Translations under genes and position numbers: made by a program
Notes under the pieces: model-generated
What the model was told of the DNA's origin: nothing
Seen by the model: only the letters and a program-made list of their open reading frames with translations
Databases searched by the model: none
Source of the DNA: UBA2185 sp964564625
GTDB taxonomy: Bacteria > Desulfobacterota > Syntrophia > Syntrophales > UBA2185
Direction: 5' to 3'
Length of the DNA: 64,000 bases
Assembly (NCBI GenBank): GCA_964564625.1
Contig: CAZMBE010000018.1
Span: 1-64,000, forward strand
In this document: piece after piece, positions 52,009-61,717 of the stretch
How positions within the stretch are numbered: position 1 is the first letter of the stretch
Layout: every line of letters starts with the position of its first letter

Positions 52009-52473
52009 ATGCCGAAAACAATCGAAGGGAAGCTCGTCGCCAAGGGTATGAAATTTGGTATTGTTGCCAGTCGCTTCAACGATTTTATTTGTGGACGGTT
52101 GATTGATGGCGCTGTTGATGCTTTGACAAGGGCAGGGGCGGATGAAAAAGACATCCAGATTTATAAAGTCCCCGGTGCATTTGAACTGCCCGTAATGGCG
52201 AAAAAGCTTGCAAAGAGCGAACGCTTTGATGCAGTCATCTGTCTTGGTGCCGTGATCAGAGGGGCCACACCCCACTTTGAATACATAAGTGCCGAAGTCA
52301 CCAAGGGGATCGCGAGCGTCGGTCTGGAAATGGAGCTACCCGTAGCCTTCGGCGTACTGACCACAGACACCATTGAACAGGCTATTGAAAGAGCAGGAAC
52401 AAAGGCAGGGAATAAGGGATGGGATGCCGCTATGTCCGCTATCGAAATGGTAGATCTCTTCAAAAAAATATAG
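52009..52473 (+). CDS. ribH: 6,7-dimethyl-8-ribityllumazine synthase
   Basis: Makes lumazine from the DHBP and aminouracil precursors. VASRFNDFI and GAVIRGATPHFEY (conserved His) are present. 154 residues. AGGAGAATGAATC precedes the ATG; it is 11 bases after ribBA. Confidence 0.96.
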   Translation: MPKTIEGKLVAKGMKFGIVASRFNDFICGRLIDGAVDALTRAGADEKDIQIYKVPGAFELPVMAKKLAKSERFDAVICLGAVIRGATPHFEYISAEVTKGIASVGLEMELPVAFGVLTTDTIEQAIERAGTKAGNKGWDAAMSAIEMVDLFKKI

Positions 52474-52656
52474 CCATACTATCGCCGCTTTTCTGCAGGC
52501 GGCAGGGTATAATTCTCATAAGGCTATTCAATACCGGCACATACCTTCCCTGTTTTCAATGTCTTTAATGTATTGCATTGCAGGTATCTTTTTTCGTAAT
52601 TGGCATACGCAGCTCCATCATATACGACATCTGATGTAATATCACCAGAGGAACGA

Positions 52657-53103
52657 ATGCATCAAAGAAGAAAGGCAAGAGAGATTGCCTTACAGGTTCT
52701 TTACGCGATAGATGTTTTACATATCGATGCCAAAGAGGCTATCACGCTCTTCTGGAATAACTTTCAAGCGACGGAAGACTCCAGAAAATTCTCAACACTT
52801 TTGATCGAAGGTGCCTGGGACAATAGAGATCAAATAGATGATCTTATACGCAGTTGCTCCGAAAACTGGTCGCTGGAACGTATGTCGAGAGTAGACAGAA
52901 ACATACTCCGCATGGCCGTCTATGAGCTTCTTTACTGCCCCACCATACCCCCAAAAGTGACTCTGAATGAAGCTATTGATATAGGTAAAATGTATGGCTC
53001 GGAAAACTCCGGTTCTTTTATAAACGGTATTCTTGATGCCGTGTATCTCAAATTATCTAAAGAAAGTATAAAACAGGATGTCGATGGAAGCAACAATTCA
53101 TGA
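52657..53103 (+). CDS. nusB: transcription antitermination factor NusB
   Basis: A helical RNA-binding protein that with NusE binds boxA in rRNA operons. RKAREIALQVLYAID at the N-terminus and RMSRVDRNILRMAVYELLY are family motifs. I start at the ATG at 52657 (148 residues); the frame is open from 52600. GAGGAACG lies upstream. ribH-nusB adjacency is conserved. Confidence 0.94.
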   Translation: MHQRRKAREIALQVLYAIDVLHIDAKEAITLFWNNFQATEDSRKFSTLLIEGAWDNRDQIDDLIRSCSENWSLERMSRVDRNILRMAVYELLYCPTIPPKVTLNEAIDIGKMYGSENSGSFINGILDAVYLKLSKESIKQDVDGSNNS

Positions 53104-53260
53104 GGATTTGATTACGTATTCTTTTCGAGACAATCATCTCCATCACAGGGGGACCCTTAATTCTGCGGTGAACAAAGGGGGAACATTATTATTCCTTATG
53201 GATGGAAGTTTCTCCGCAGTTTTCTGTGGAGAGCTTCAATATGTGGAGGCTGAATGAATC

Positions 53261-55843
53261 ATGGAAGACAAGTATAAACCCCAGAAACTGGAAAAGAAAT
53301 GGCAGAAGATATGGGAAGATAAGGGCATTTTCAAAGTCACAGAAGACACCGGTAAAAAAAAGTACTACCTTTTGGAGATGTTCCCTTATCCATCCGGAAA
53401 AATTCATATCGGTCATGTACGAAACTATACTATCGGTGACGTCGTGGCTCGCTACAAACGGATGAACGGGTACAATGTCCTCCACCCTATGGGCTGGGAT
53501 TCTTTCGGTATGCCCGCGGAAAATGCGGCTATCGCCCACGGAATTCATCCGGCAACATGGACGAACGAAAACATCTCCTATATGAAAAAACAGCTCAGGG
53601 AGATGGGATTCAGTTATGACTGGGACAGAGAACTTTCCACATGCGAGCCGGAATATTACCGCTGGGAACAACTGTTTTTCCTCTGGATGTACGAAAAAGG
53701 CCTCGCCTACAAAAAAAGCTCTATTGTAAACTGGTGTACAAACTGTCAGACTGTTCTTGCAAACGAGCAGGTGGAAGCTGGCCAGTGCTGGAGATGCTCC
53801 ACGGAGGTCGAGGAAAAATATCTCGACCAGTGGTTTTTCCGTATCACGGACTATGTAGAAGAGCTTCTCGATTATTGCGACAAGCTTCCGGGATGGCCGG
53901 AACGGGTCATTACCATGCAGAAAAACTGGATCGGTAAAAGTTTCGGATGCGACATCCTGTTTCCCATGGCAGACGGCAACGGAATGATTCAAGTCTTTAC
54001 GACACGACAGGACACGGTATATGGAGCGACGTTTATGTTGATCGCCGCAGAACTTCCACTCGTAATGGACCTGGTAAAAGGGAAACCGATTGAACATGAG
54101 GTCAGGGAATTTGTGGAAAAGGTTAAAAAGCAAGATAAGCTCATGCGGACATCGGAATATTACGAAAAAGAGGGTATATTTTTAGATGCGTACTGCCTCA
54201 ATCCTCTCACAAAGAAGAAGATGCCCATTTTCGCTGCAAATTTCGTTGTTGCCGAGTACGGAACCGGCTGTGTCATGGCCGTACCCACCCACGATCAGCG
54301 GGACTTTGAATTCGCAAAAAAATTCAATCTGCCTTTAATAGTTGTTATTCAGCCGCACAATAAACCGCTCAATGTCAACACCATGACGGAAGCCTATGTG
54401 GGCGAAGGCATGCTCGTCAACTCGGGACAATTCAACGGTATGGAAAATTTGAAAGCCCTTGACGCCATTGCCGAATATCTGGAATCTGTCGGTCGAGGCA
54501 AAAAAACCATCCAGTATCGCTTGCGAGACTGGGGCATTTCCCGGCAGCGCTACTGGGGGGCTCCGATTCCCATCATTTACTGTGATACCTGCGGTACAGT
54601 GCCGGTTCCGGAATCCGAACTGCCCGTCATACTGCCCCGCGAAGTGGAGTTAACGGGAGCGGGAGGATCTCCTCTGGCGAAGTATGACGCATTTTCAAAA
54701 ACCATCTGTCCCAAGTGCGGCAACGATGCAAAACGGGAAACGGACACCATGGATACGTTCGTGGAATCTTCCTGGTATTATGACCGCTTCTGCTCCCCCC
54801 ATTGTGCAGAAAAGCCTGGTCTTGATACGCAAAAGGTCCATTACTGGATGCCGGTGGATCAGTACATCGGCGGTATTGAACACGCGATTCTCCATCTTCT
54901 CTACTCGCGTTTCTTCACAAAGATGCTCAGAGATTATGGTGTTCTGGATTTCGATGAACCATTTACGAATCTCCTGACCCAGGGAATGGTCTGCAAAGAG
55001 ACGACGCGTTGCAAAGAGCACGGTTATCTCTTTCCCGATGAAGTGAAAGAAGGAAAATGCACCCGCTGCCAGAATGACATAACAATCGGAAAATCGGAAA
55101 AAATGTCCAAATCCCTGAAAAATGTCGTTGACCCTGATTACCTGATAAAAAATTATGGCGCCGATACAGTCAGGATGTTCTGTCTTTTCGCAGCCCCCCC
55201 GGAAAAGGATCTGGAATGGTCTGATCAGGGGGTAGAGGGATCATTCCGCTTCCTCAACAGGGCGTGGAGAATAGTGATTGACTATCTTGAGGATATCAAG
55301 GATGTCAAACCATTCGATGGCAGCCTTGATATTGAAGGGGATCTGAAAACTCTGAGGCGAAAAACCCACCAGACGATAAAAAAAGTAACGCGCGATATTG
55401 AGGACAGGTTCCATTTCAACACAGCCATAAGCGCAGTCATGGAACTGGTGAATGCCCTGTACCTGTTGGAGCGACCGGTCAGGGATAACATAACGGCCCT
55501 GTCCGTCGTCAGGGAAACCATAGAAACCATTATTATGCTGCTGGCGCCGATTGTTCCGCACATCACCGAAGAGCTCTGGACGGCATTAGGACACCATAGC
55601 GATTTGGCCGACGTCCCCTGGCCCGCATACGATCATGAAGTTGCCGCCGAAGAGGAAATCACCATCGTCATTCAGGTAAATGGCAAGGTGAGAAGCAGAA
55701 TCGTTGTCTCTGCCGATGAGGAAGAGAAAAAAATCAAGGACCTCGCCCTCAATGATGAGAAAATCATGAGCCATATTTCCGGGAAAAAGGTTTTAAGAGA
55801 GATTTATGTCCCCAAGAAGCTTGTCAATATCGTGGTTCAGTAA
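53261..55843 (+). CDS. leuS: leucyl-tRNA synthetase
   Basis: Charges tRNA-Leu. HIGH is HIGHVRNYT, KMSKS is KMSKSLKN (near residue 610), the editing domain has the TTRQDTVYGATF motif, and zinc-type Cys pairs occur in both halves. At 860 residues it is normal. GGAGG lies before the ATG. The long minus-strand frame covering 53189-54133 is an antisense shadow. Confidence 0.97.
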   Translation: MEDKYKPQKLEKKWQKIWEDKGIFKVTEDTGKKKYYLLEMFPYPSGKIHIGHVRNYTIGDVVARYKRMNGYNVLHPMGWDSFGMPAENAAIAHGIHPATWTNENISYMKKQLREMGFSYDWDRELSTCEPEYYRWEQLFFLWMYEKGLAYKKSSIVNWCTNCQTVLANEQVEAGQCWRCSTEVEEKYLDQWFFRITDYVEELLDYCDKLPGWPERVITMQKNWIGKSFGCDILFPMADGNGMIQVFTTRQDTVYGATFMLIAAELPLVMDLVKGKPIEHEVREFVEKVKKQDKLMRTSEYYEKEGIFLDAYCLNPLTKKKMPIFAANFVVAEYGTGCVMAVPTHDQRDFEFAKKFNLPLIVVIQPHNKPLNVNTMTEAYVGEGMLVNSGQFNGMENLKALDAIAEYLESVGRGKKTIQYRLRDWGISRQRYWGAPIPIIYCDTCGTVPVPESELPVILPREVELTGAGGSPLAKYDAFSKTICPKCGNDAKRETDTMDTFVESSWYYDRFCSPHCAEKPGLDTQKVHYWMPVDQYIGGIEHAILHLLYSRFFTKMLRDYGVLDFDEPFTNLLTQGMVCKETTRCKEHGYLFPDEVKEGKCTRCQNDITIGKSEKMSKSLKNVVDPDYLIKNYGADTVRMFCLFAAPPEKDLEWSDQGVEGSFRFLNRAWRIVIDYLEDIKDVKPFDGSLDIEGDLKTLRRKTHQTIKKVTRDIEDRFHFNTAISAVMELVNALYLLERPVRDNITALSVVRETIETIIMLLAPIVPHITEELWTALGHHSDLADVPWPAYDHEVAAEEEITIVIQVNGKVRSRIVVSADEEEKKIKDLALNDEKIMSHISGKKVLREIYVPKKLVNIVVQ

Positions 55844-55976
55844 CACACGCGGGAGCGCAATTTCCCGCGATAACAGCCCCCTCCCTGCAACCCTCCCTCT
55901 CATCGGGAGAGCGAACGATGGACGTGCTTACTGCATACGCCGCTCATCCATTCACATACACATAGTAACACTCATC

Positions 55977-56471
55977 ATGCTTCTTATGACTTCCCTTCTC
56001 ATCTCGGGTTGCGGTTACCGCTTCAGTGCCGGCGGTGAATATATCGACAAAAAAATCCGAACGGTGTTCGTAGACAATTTTGCCAACAGAACTAGTGAGG
56101 CCTATATTGAAAACACCTTCAGAAACGCCTTCATCAATCAGTTTACTACAGGGGGCAGGTTCACGATTGTGGACAGCAGAGAAAAAGCAGATGCGGTATT
56201 CAGGGGAAGTATTGATAGCCTCACCACCGCGCCCCTGTCTTACCAGAAAAGCAACCTGGCCGCGGAGGAACGGACAACGGTTATCATGGAACTTGCCTTC
56301 GAAGAGCAGGTCACCAAAAAGAGTATCTGGTCCAATAAAACTTTTTCCGGTTACCAGGACTATGCCACGCCCGATCTGAATTCTAAAGAAGTAAACCGAA
56401 AAAATGCCCTCATCAAGCTGTCAAGTGATACAGCCGAGAGGGCATACAGATTAATGATGTCAGGCTTTTAA
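55977..56471 (+). CDS. lptE: LPS-assembly lipoprotein LptE-like
   Basis: Outer-membrane lipoprotein that plugs LptD in lipopolysaccharide export. Lipobox LISGC is followed by GYRFSAGG and later RTVFVDNFANRT, the typical LptE layout. From the ATG at 55977 the signal is very short (MLLMTSLLISGC) and lacks a basic start, so the true start may lie a little upstream, although no ATG, GTG or TTG is in frame there. It follows leuS, as in many Gram-negatives (leuS-lptE). Confidence 0.85.
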   Translation: MLLMTSLLISGCGYRFSAGGEYIDKKIRTVFVDNFANRTSEAYIENTFRNAFINQFTTGGRFTIVDSREKADAVFRGSIDSLTTAPLSYQKSNLAAEERTTVIMELAFEEQVTKKSIWSNKTFSGYQDYATPDLNSKEVNRKNALIKLSSDTAERAYRLMMSGF

Positions 56472-56521
56472 TAGGGTTACGGAACGCATTTCTGTAGATG
56501 CGAAATACTTAAGACAAGGAA

Positions 56522-56788
56522 TTATCCTTTAAGAGAATTCACCTTCTTCGTCAACCTCGATATCCTTCGCGATGCTGTCTTTTTATGCAATACGCCTTTG
56601 GAAGCAGCCTTACTGATCGCAGGTATGGCAACGGCAAGAGCGCTCACTGACGCTGCTGTATCCTTCTCTTCCACAGCATTCAGCACCGATTTCATACGTG
56701 TTTTTACGCTCGATTTTACCGATGCATTTCTCAGACGCTTCACTACATTCTGCCTGCTTCTCTTTTCTGCGGATTTGTGTGTAGCCAA
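56522..56788 (-). CDS. rpsT: 30S ribosomal protein S20
   Basis: An 88-residue helical basic protein. HKSAEKRSRQNVVKRLRN and the C-terminal LHKKTASRRISRLTKKVN are typical. A strong TAAAAAGGAGGATAAATC-type ribosome site precedes the ATG. It converges with lptE. A promoter candidate lies upstream. Confidence 0.96.
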   Translation of the reverse strand: MATHKSAEKRSRQNVVKRLRNASVKSSVKTRMKSVLNAVEEKDTAASVSALAVAIPAISKAASKGVLHKKTASRRISRLTKKVNSLKG

Positions 56789-56830
56789 AGATTTATCCTC
56801 CTTTTTACGTGTCTCATTGTGTGGGAGGAT

Positions 56831-56859
56831 TTTCTATATGAATTCGTGTATCCTGTCAA
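56831..56859 (-). promoter_or_regulatory. promoter for rpsT
   Basis: On the minus strand TTGACA (56859-56854), 17-base spacer and TAGAAA (56836-56831). It starts transcription about 35 bases before the ATG. Confidence 0.6.
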
Positions 56860-57015
56860 GCGTAAAGTAATCACAAAGCGCTGACATATCTTTACTTGTT
56901 CGTCTTATCATGTTGACTTTTCTCACTTTCGTCCGTACTATGGATGAGCTTCAGCGATCGTCCCGGGAGCGGTCTTAATCTGGAAAAGCAACGATGGGGG
57001 CAAAAGGAGGTACCG

Positions 57016-59142
57016 ATGGAAAGCGTAGTGACGAATCTTCTTTCTGAAGTAAAAAAACAGGGAAGAGTGCACCTTACAGAGGTGGAAAGCAAGGAGGTCC
57101 TGAAGGCTTATGGCATTAAAGTCAGTACCGGCTATGTAGCAACGGATCAAGACACGGCAGCCACTGTAGCCAGCTGGTTAGGTTACCCGGTGGTGATGAA
57201 GATACTATCTCCGGATATCTCCCACAAGTCCGATGTGGGGGGGGTCAGGGTAAATATAGATTCCCCGGAGGCTGTGCGGAAGGCATTTTCCGAAATTACT
57301 GAGAATGTGAACATTCATAAACCGGGTGCCAATATACAAGGTATTCTTGTTGATCAAATGGCGCCTGAGGGAGTGGAACTGGTCATCGGTGCAACTTTCA
57401 GCCGTCAGTTCGGGCATGCTGTGATGTTCGGCCTGGGGGGAATTTTTATTGAAGTCGCAGGTGATGTGGCGTTCAGACTAGTGCCCCTGACAAGAGAGGA
57501 TTCTCTCGGCATGATTCAGGAAATCAGGGGAAGAAAAATCCTCGGTAATTTCCGCGGGAAACCGGCGGTTAATGTGAACACTATCGCGGATATCATGCAA
57601 AAGCTGTCTCAGCTGTTAATCAATCATCCGGAAATTCTGGAAGTTGATCTGAATCCAGTAATCGCAACCGCAGCGGGCGCTGTCGTTGTGGATGCCCGGA
57701 TGGCTCTTGGCGAACCAAAGAGAATCTCCGAGACACTATACTCTTCTGAAGAAATTATCACCGGTATGAAGAGAATTTTTTCACCCGCGGGAATCGCTGT
57801 CATCGGGGCGTCCAGTGACCCGTCGAAATTGGGGTACTCCACAGTCAAGAACATCATCGATGGAGGCTACAAAGGGAAAATTTATCCCATCAATCCCAAG
57901 GCTGAGGAGATACTCGGCCGGAAATGCTACAAGAGCATTCAAGCCATTCCCGATCAGGTTGATGTCGCGGTCATTGTGATTCCGGCGAAGAATGTAGCCG
58001 ATGCCGTTCAAGCTCTCGGTGAGAAGGGAGTCGCCGGGGCCATTGTAATCTCCTCCGGATTCGCCGAGATCGGCAATAACGAGCTTCAGAGGGAACTTGT
58101 CGCGAAAGCCATTGAAAGTAAAGTCCGTATCCTTGGTCCGAATATTTTCGGGATATATTACACCCCGGCGGACCTCTGCGCGACCTTCTGCACACCTTAT
58201 ACGGAAAAGGGACCCACGGCCCTGTCATGCCAGAGCGGAGGTGTGGGCATGGCCATTATCGGCTATAGCCGTTCCCATAATATGGGCGTTTCGTCCATTG
58301 TCGGCGTGGGAAACAAGTGCGATGTGGACGAGGATGACCTGATCGAGTTCTTCGGGCAGGACCCAAATACAAAAGTGATTGCCATGCATGTGGAAGACAT
58401 CAAGGACGGCGCTGCCTTCGTTAAGGCTGCGCAGAAGGTGAGCAGAGAAAAGCCTATTGTCGCGCTTAAGGCCGGTGCCACCTCTCTGGGAGAAAGGGCG
58501 GCTTTTTCCCATACGGGAGCGCTCGCCGGAGACGACAGAATCTACAGCGCCGCCTTCGCCAAGGCGGGTATCGTCAGGGTATCCAATCTGGAAGAACTTC
58601 TTGATTGCGCCCGAAGCATCAGTAAATTGCCGGTCCCGAAAGGGGAGGATGTATTGATTATTACTGGTGCCGGGGGTTTGGGCGTCCTTTTGGCAGACGC
58701 CTGCAGCAGGCATCAGATACAGCTCATGACGCTGGAGAAAGACCTGGACGAGGCTTTCAAAAAATTTATACCTCCCTTCGGCGCGACGGGAAATCCCGTG
58801 GATATCACCGGAGGTGAGCCGCCGGAAACCTATGAAGCCACGATCCGGCTTGCCCTCGAAGACGACCGCATTGACGCTCTGATCCTCGGCTACTGGCATA
58901 CCCTGGTCACGCCACCGCTGGTCTTCGCCGAAACGGTGATTAGAGCGAAGAAGGCCGCCGAGGCATTGAAAGCGCCGAAGCCTATTGTCGCATCCCTTTC
59001 GGGCGACGTCGAGGTGGAGCGTGCCGCCTCTCTCTTAGAATCTCATGGCGTTCCCGCGTTCCCATACTCTTCGGAGAAGGCCGTGGTGGTTCTTAGCGCC
59101 CTGTATCGCTGGGCCAGAATGGCAGGAAAGATCAGGCCTTGA
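57016..59142 (+). CDS. ADP-forming acyl-CoA synthetase, fused beta-alpha
   Basis: Makes or consumes ATP while interconverting acyl-CoA and free acid. Order is unusual in being beta (ATP-grasp, residues 1-235, with the ATP-binding loop HKSDVGGV) followed by alpha: a CoA-binding Rossmann part from about residue 255 (IAVIGASSDPSKLG) and a ligase part with SHTGALAG, whose His carries phosphate. 708 residues. GGAGGT lies before the ATG at 57016. In anaerobes the enzyme usually conserves energy by making ATP from acetyl-CoA or other acyl-CoA. The substrate is not clear from sequence. Confidence 0.93.
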   Translation: MESVVTNLLSEVKKQGRVHLTEVESKEVLKAYGIKVSTGYVATDQDTAATVASWLGYPVVMKILSPDISHKSDVGGVRVNIDSPEAVRKAFSEITENVNIHKPGANIQGILVDQMAPEGVELVIGATFSRQFGHAVMFGLGGIFIEVAGDVAFRLVPLTREDSLGMIQEIRGRKILGNFRGKPAVNVNTIADIMQKLSQLLINHPEILEVDLNPVIATAAGAVVVDARMALGEPKRISETLYSSEEIITGMKRIFSPAGIAVIGASSDPSKLGYSTVKNIIDGGYKGKIYPINPKAEEILGRKCYKSIQAIPDQVDVAVIVIPAKNVADAVQALGEKGVAGAIVISSGFAEIGNNELQRELVAKAIESKVRILGPNIFGIYYTPADLCATFCTPYTEKGPTALSCQSGGVGMAIIGYSRSHNMGVSSIVGVGNKCDVDEDDLIEFFGQDPNTKVIAMHVEDIKDGAAFVKAAQKVSREKPIVALKAGATSLGERAAFSHTGALAGDDRIYSAAFAKAGIVRVSNLEELLDCARSISKLPVPKGEDVLIITGAGGLGVLLADACSRHQIQLMTLEKDLDEAFKKFIPPFGATGNPVDITGGEPPETYEATIRLALEDDRIDALILGYWHTLVTPPLVFAETVIRAKKAAEALKAPKPIVASLSGDVEVERAASLLESHGVPAFPYSSEKAVVVLSALYRWARMAGKIRP

Positions 59143-59179
59143 TAAATCGCCCTTTCATAAAGGGGTTAAGATTCTCTAT

Positions 59180-60292
59180 TTATTTGCCAAGCGTGGTCTT
59201 CAACGCAGCAAGGAAACGGGTAACGTTTTCCTTCCTTGCCGTATGGCCCATCAAGCCAATGCGCCAGATTTTACCTGCCAGGGGACCGAGGCCACCGCCT
59301 ATCTCAATTTTGAACTCACTGCGCAACCTTTTCCGGACGGACAATTCGTCAACTCCCTCCGGACTGCACACTGTATTCAGCATGGGCAGGCGAAATGGCT
59401 TCTCTACCAGCATTGTGAGGCCCATCCCTTCCAGCCCTGCAACGAGCGCCTCATGACTCTCCCGGTGACGCGTAAATACCTTGTCCGGTCCTTCCTGCAG
59501 GATGAGATACAATGACTGGTAAAGGCCATAGAGCATGTTGACCGGGGCTGTGTGGTGATAGATCCGGTTTTCCCCCCAATACTCGCAGATTAAGGTGAGA
59601 TCAAGATACCAGTTGGGGACTTTTGTCTTTCGGCTTTTAAGCTTGGCCATGGCTTTCTCCGAGAAGGAAAGTGGCGCCAGCCCCGGAGGGCAGGACAGGC
59701 ATTTCTGTGTTCCGCTATAAAGGGCGTCAATGTTCCAATCATCCATGCGGACTTCCGTTCCACCGAGGCTGGTAACGGTATCCACCAGATAAATCATATC
59801 TTTTCCCTTCATCAGTGTGCCAATCTCGGCCACTGGATTCTGCACACCCGTGGACGTTTCGGCATGGACCACGGCTACAATCCGGTATGATGTTTCTCGA
59901 AGCTTTTTTGCCACCTCTTCAGGAATCACGGGCATCCCCCAAGGGAATTCCAGGAAATCCACAGCCGCGCCCAACCGTGTTGCCACTTCCCGCATTCTCT
60001 GACCAAATACGCCATTGATAACAATCAACACCTGGTCTCCCGGCTCTACAAGGTTTACGAAGCAGGCCTCCATCCCCGCCGATCCGGTGCCCGACATGGG
60101 AATGGTGATGGCATTGCCGGTATTCAGGATTTTCCGGAGCATCCCCTTTAAGTCTTCCATTATCTCAAGGAAATAGGGGTCAAGATGCCCGATAGTCTTT
60201 CGACTCAAGGATGTATACACATCCGGAGGGACTGAGGAGGGTCCCGGTCCCATGAGCAGTATCTCTTCCACACCTTCCAATAAGTTTTTCAT
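59180..60292 (-). CDS. class V aminotransferase (alanine-glyoxylate type)
   Basis: A pyridoxal-phosphate aminotransferase of about 370 residues. LMGPGPSSVPPDV and GSGTAGMEA-like segments (SGTGSAGMEACF) mark the family, and the PLP Lys is in SGTQKCLSCPPG. It probably transaminates glyoxylate, serine or pyruvate. I start it at the Met at 60292 because GGAGG lies 10 bases before it; an ATG three codons upstream is too close. It converges with the synthetase gene. Confidence 0.92.
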   Translation of the reverse strand: MKNLLEGVEEILLMGPGPSSVPPDVYTSLSRKTIGHLDPYFLEIMEDLKGMLRKILNTGNAITIPMSGTGSAGMEACFVNLVEPGDQVLIVINGVFGQRMREVATRLGAAVDFLEFPWGMPVIPEEVAKKLRETSYRIVAVVHAETSTGVQNPVAEIGTLMKGKDMIYLVDTVTSLGGTEVRMDDWNIDALYSGTQKCLSCPPGLAPLSFSEKAMAKLKSRKTKVPNWYLDLTLICEYWGENRIYHHTAPVNMLYGLYQSLYLILQEGPDKVFTRHRESHEALVAGLEGMGLTMLVEKPFRLPMLNTVCSPEGVDELSVRKRLRSEFKIEIGGGLGPLAGKIWRIGLMGHTARKENVTRFLAALKTTLGK

Positions 60293-60819
60293 ATAATCCA
60301 TTCCTCCCCGATTTTGTCATTGCGCTGCGTATACCATATCCCTCACATCTTGTCCTCCAAAATAGAATTGTGCCGCCATTCCGGACGTCATCCGGTATCC
60401 ATTGATTCTATTTCGGGAGTCCCAATATCGAGGGAAAGACATTATATTTTCATGCCTTCGTGATGCTACACGGGGCATCCTGGTTCCCCGAGAAAACAAC
60501 CAGCAAATAAAAGTATTGCAAAATATGAATATGATCCTACAATACAACGTAGCATGGAAATTGGCAACACCCGATCATCGATTATACTGATAATAACGAG
60601 TAGTTACTGAGCGTTTATTGAAGTCGTGATTTGGGGTTAATAGGCTTGTGTAACAGCTTTCTTTTGGAAGTGCGCAATCGTGATCAAAAAAAATGAATTT
60701 TGCCGGTTATTGACGCCACCTACTTTATCAATGATTTTCAGTTTTGCATTGGTGTGAGAATTACTCCCTGAAAGCCAGCATCGTCGCCCTCACCAGCCTA
60801 AAATGCACTGCTTATTCTC
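60293..60819. other. intergenic region
   Basis: I see no gene that I can support. Short frames on both strands lack sites and family features. A stretch near 60380 (CATTCCGGACGTCATCCGG) is palindrome-like and may be part of a dispersed repeat. Confidence 0.4.
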
Positions 60820-61113
60820 CTAATACACACATTCTTCCAGCGGAAAAGTAACTGCCCGCAAAGCGACAGTAGGAAACTCTGCTCTCAGTCCCCGCACAAT
60901 ATCAAGAAGGCGAGAAATCTCCTCATCAGGCACAGCCATTAAAATGGTTTTGATCCTGCCCGGTGCGCTATGGGTGCCCAGCCTCGTCTCAATTGGGTAG
61001 ATTTCACCTGTTGCATCATGAAATTTCATATATGACTTATAACCAGCTTGCTTAATGGCATTGGTGATGCGCTCATCTAAGTAATCACCATACACAACAA
61101 ATAACATTTTCAT
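60820..61113 (-). CDS. PII-like small protein (PG0541-type)
   Basis: A 97-residue protein with the alternating strand-helix pattern of PII-like ferredoxin folds. MKMLFVVYGDYLDERI and RLGTHSAPGR are close to the family often found beside RND efflux genes as a transporter-associated protein. No efflux genes lie here, so the role is open. ATG at 61113 has AAAGAGGTC upstream. Confidence 0.7.
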   Translation of the reverse strand: MKMLFVVYGDYLDERITNAIKQAGYKSYMKFHDATGEIYPIETRLGTHSAPGRIKTILMAVPDEEISRLLDIVRGLRAEFPTVALRAVTFPLEECVY

Positions 61114-61180
61114 GATTTCGACCTCTTTTTAACAGGTTAAATGCTTGCATCGTCCAGATAGACTTGAATGGTGGAGACAA

Positions 61181-61216
61181 AAGAGGTGGCAGGGCCTCAA
61201 AACCCTGCCACTCCTT
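61181..61216 (-). terminator. terminator after the alanine-zipper lipoprotein gene
   Basis: GTGGCAGGG (61186-61194) and CCCTGCCAC (61203-61211) form a perfect 9-bp stem with an 8-base loop. The minus strand continues CTCTTTTG. It is also T-rich on the plus side (CCTTTTT). Confidence 0.8.
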
Positions 61217-61263
61217 TTTCCGGAACCCTATCGGTAACGGTAATGGCTCCCCATAGCATTGAC

Positions 61264-61608
61264 TTACTTCTTCATTGATTTCTTGAAAATGGCTTCGGCC
61301 TTCTTCGCCCTGTCCTCTTGCATCGCCACACTGCCCTCTGCCATCTTTGCGGCATTTTCCGCGCGGAGTGCGGCAGCGTCTGCCTTCATCGCGGCTGCAT
61401 TCGCCTGGTTCACCTGCGTAGCAACGTCCGCCTTTGCTGCACTGGCTGCCGTCTTGGCATCCTGTGCCGCCTGCAGTGCCTGATCAGCCTTCGCATTAAT
61501 CTGGTTTAGCTGTGTCTGCACTTTCTCGAGGTCACCCGTCGTTGCACAACCCATCAAACTAACTGTGAGAGCAAGCATGATTGAAAGCACCAAAAGACTC
61601 TTCTTCAT
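61264..61608 (-). CDS. alanine-zipper lipoprotein (Lpp/OprI-like)
   Basis: A 114-residue lipoprotein. The signal ends at LMGC (Cys21), followed by a long helical repeat rich in Ala with heptad spacing (QALQAAQDAKTAASAAKADVATQV...) that would form a trimeric coiled coil. It ends KKSMKK. The C-terminal Lys resembles that of Braun's lipoprotein, which is attached to peptidoglycan by an L,D-transpeptidase. A perfect GGAGGTGAT precedes the ATG, suggesting high expression. Two L,D-transpeptidase genes follow upstream on the same strand. Confidence 0.88.
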   Translation of the reverse strand: MKKSLLVLSIMLALTVSLMGCATTGDLEKVQTQLNQINAKADQALQAAQDAKTAASAAKADVATQVNQANAAAMKADAAALRAENAAKMAEGSVAMQEDRAKKAEAIFKKSMKK

Positions 61609-61717
61609 CTAATCACCTCCTTTTTATTCAATTTACGTTATTATACAGTGACTGTTAAAATTCACCGCTCCTGATTATCCCTATACTTTATCATATTCCC
61701 GATGGGTAGCGGCGCTT

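Noticed and set aside
53189..54133. Long 314-codon minus-strand frame
   Set aside because: It lies antisense to leuS, which has all class I synthetase motifs; the frame has no family features.
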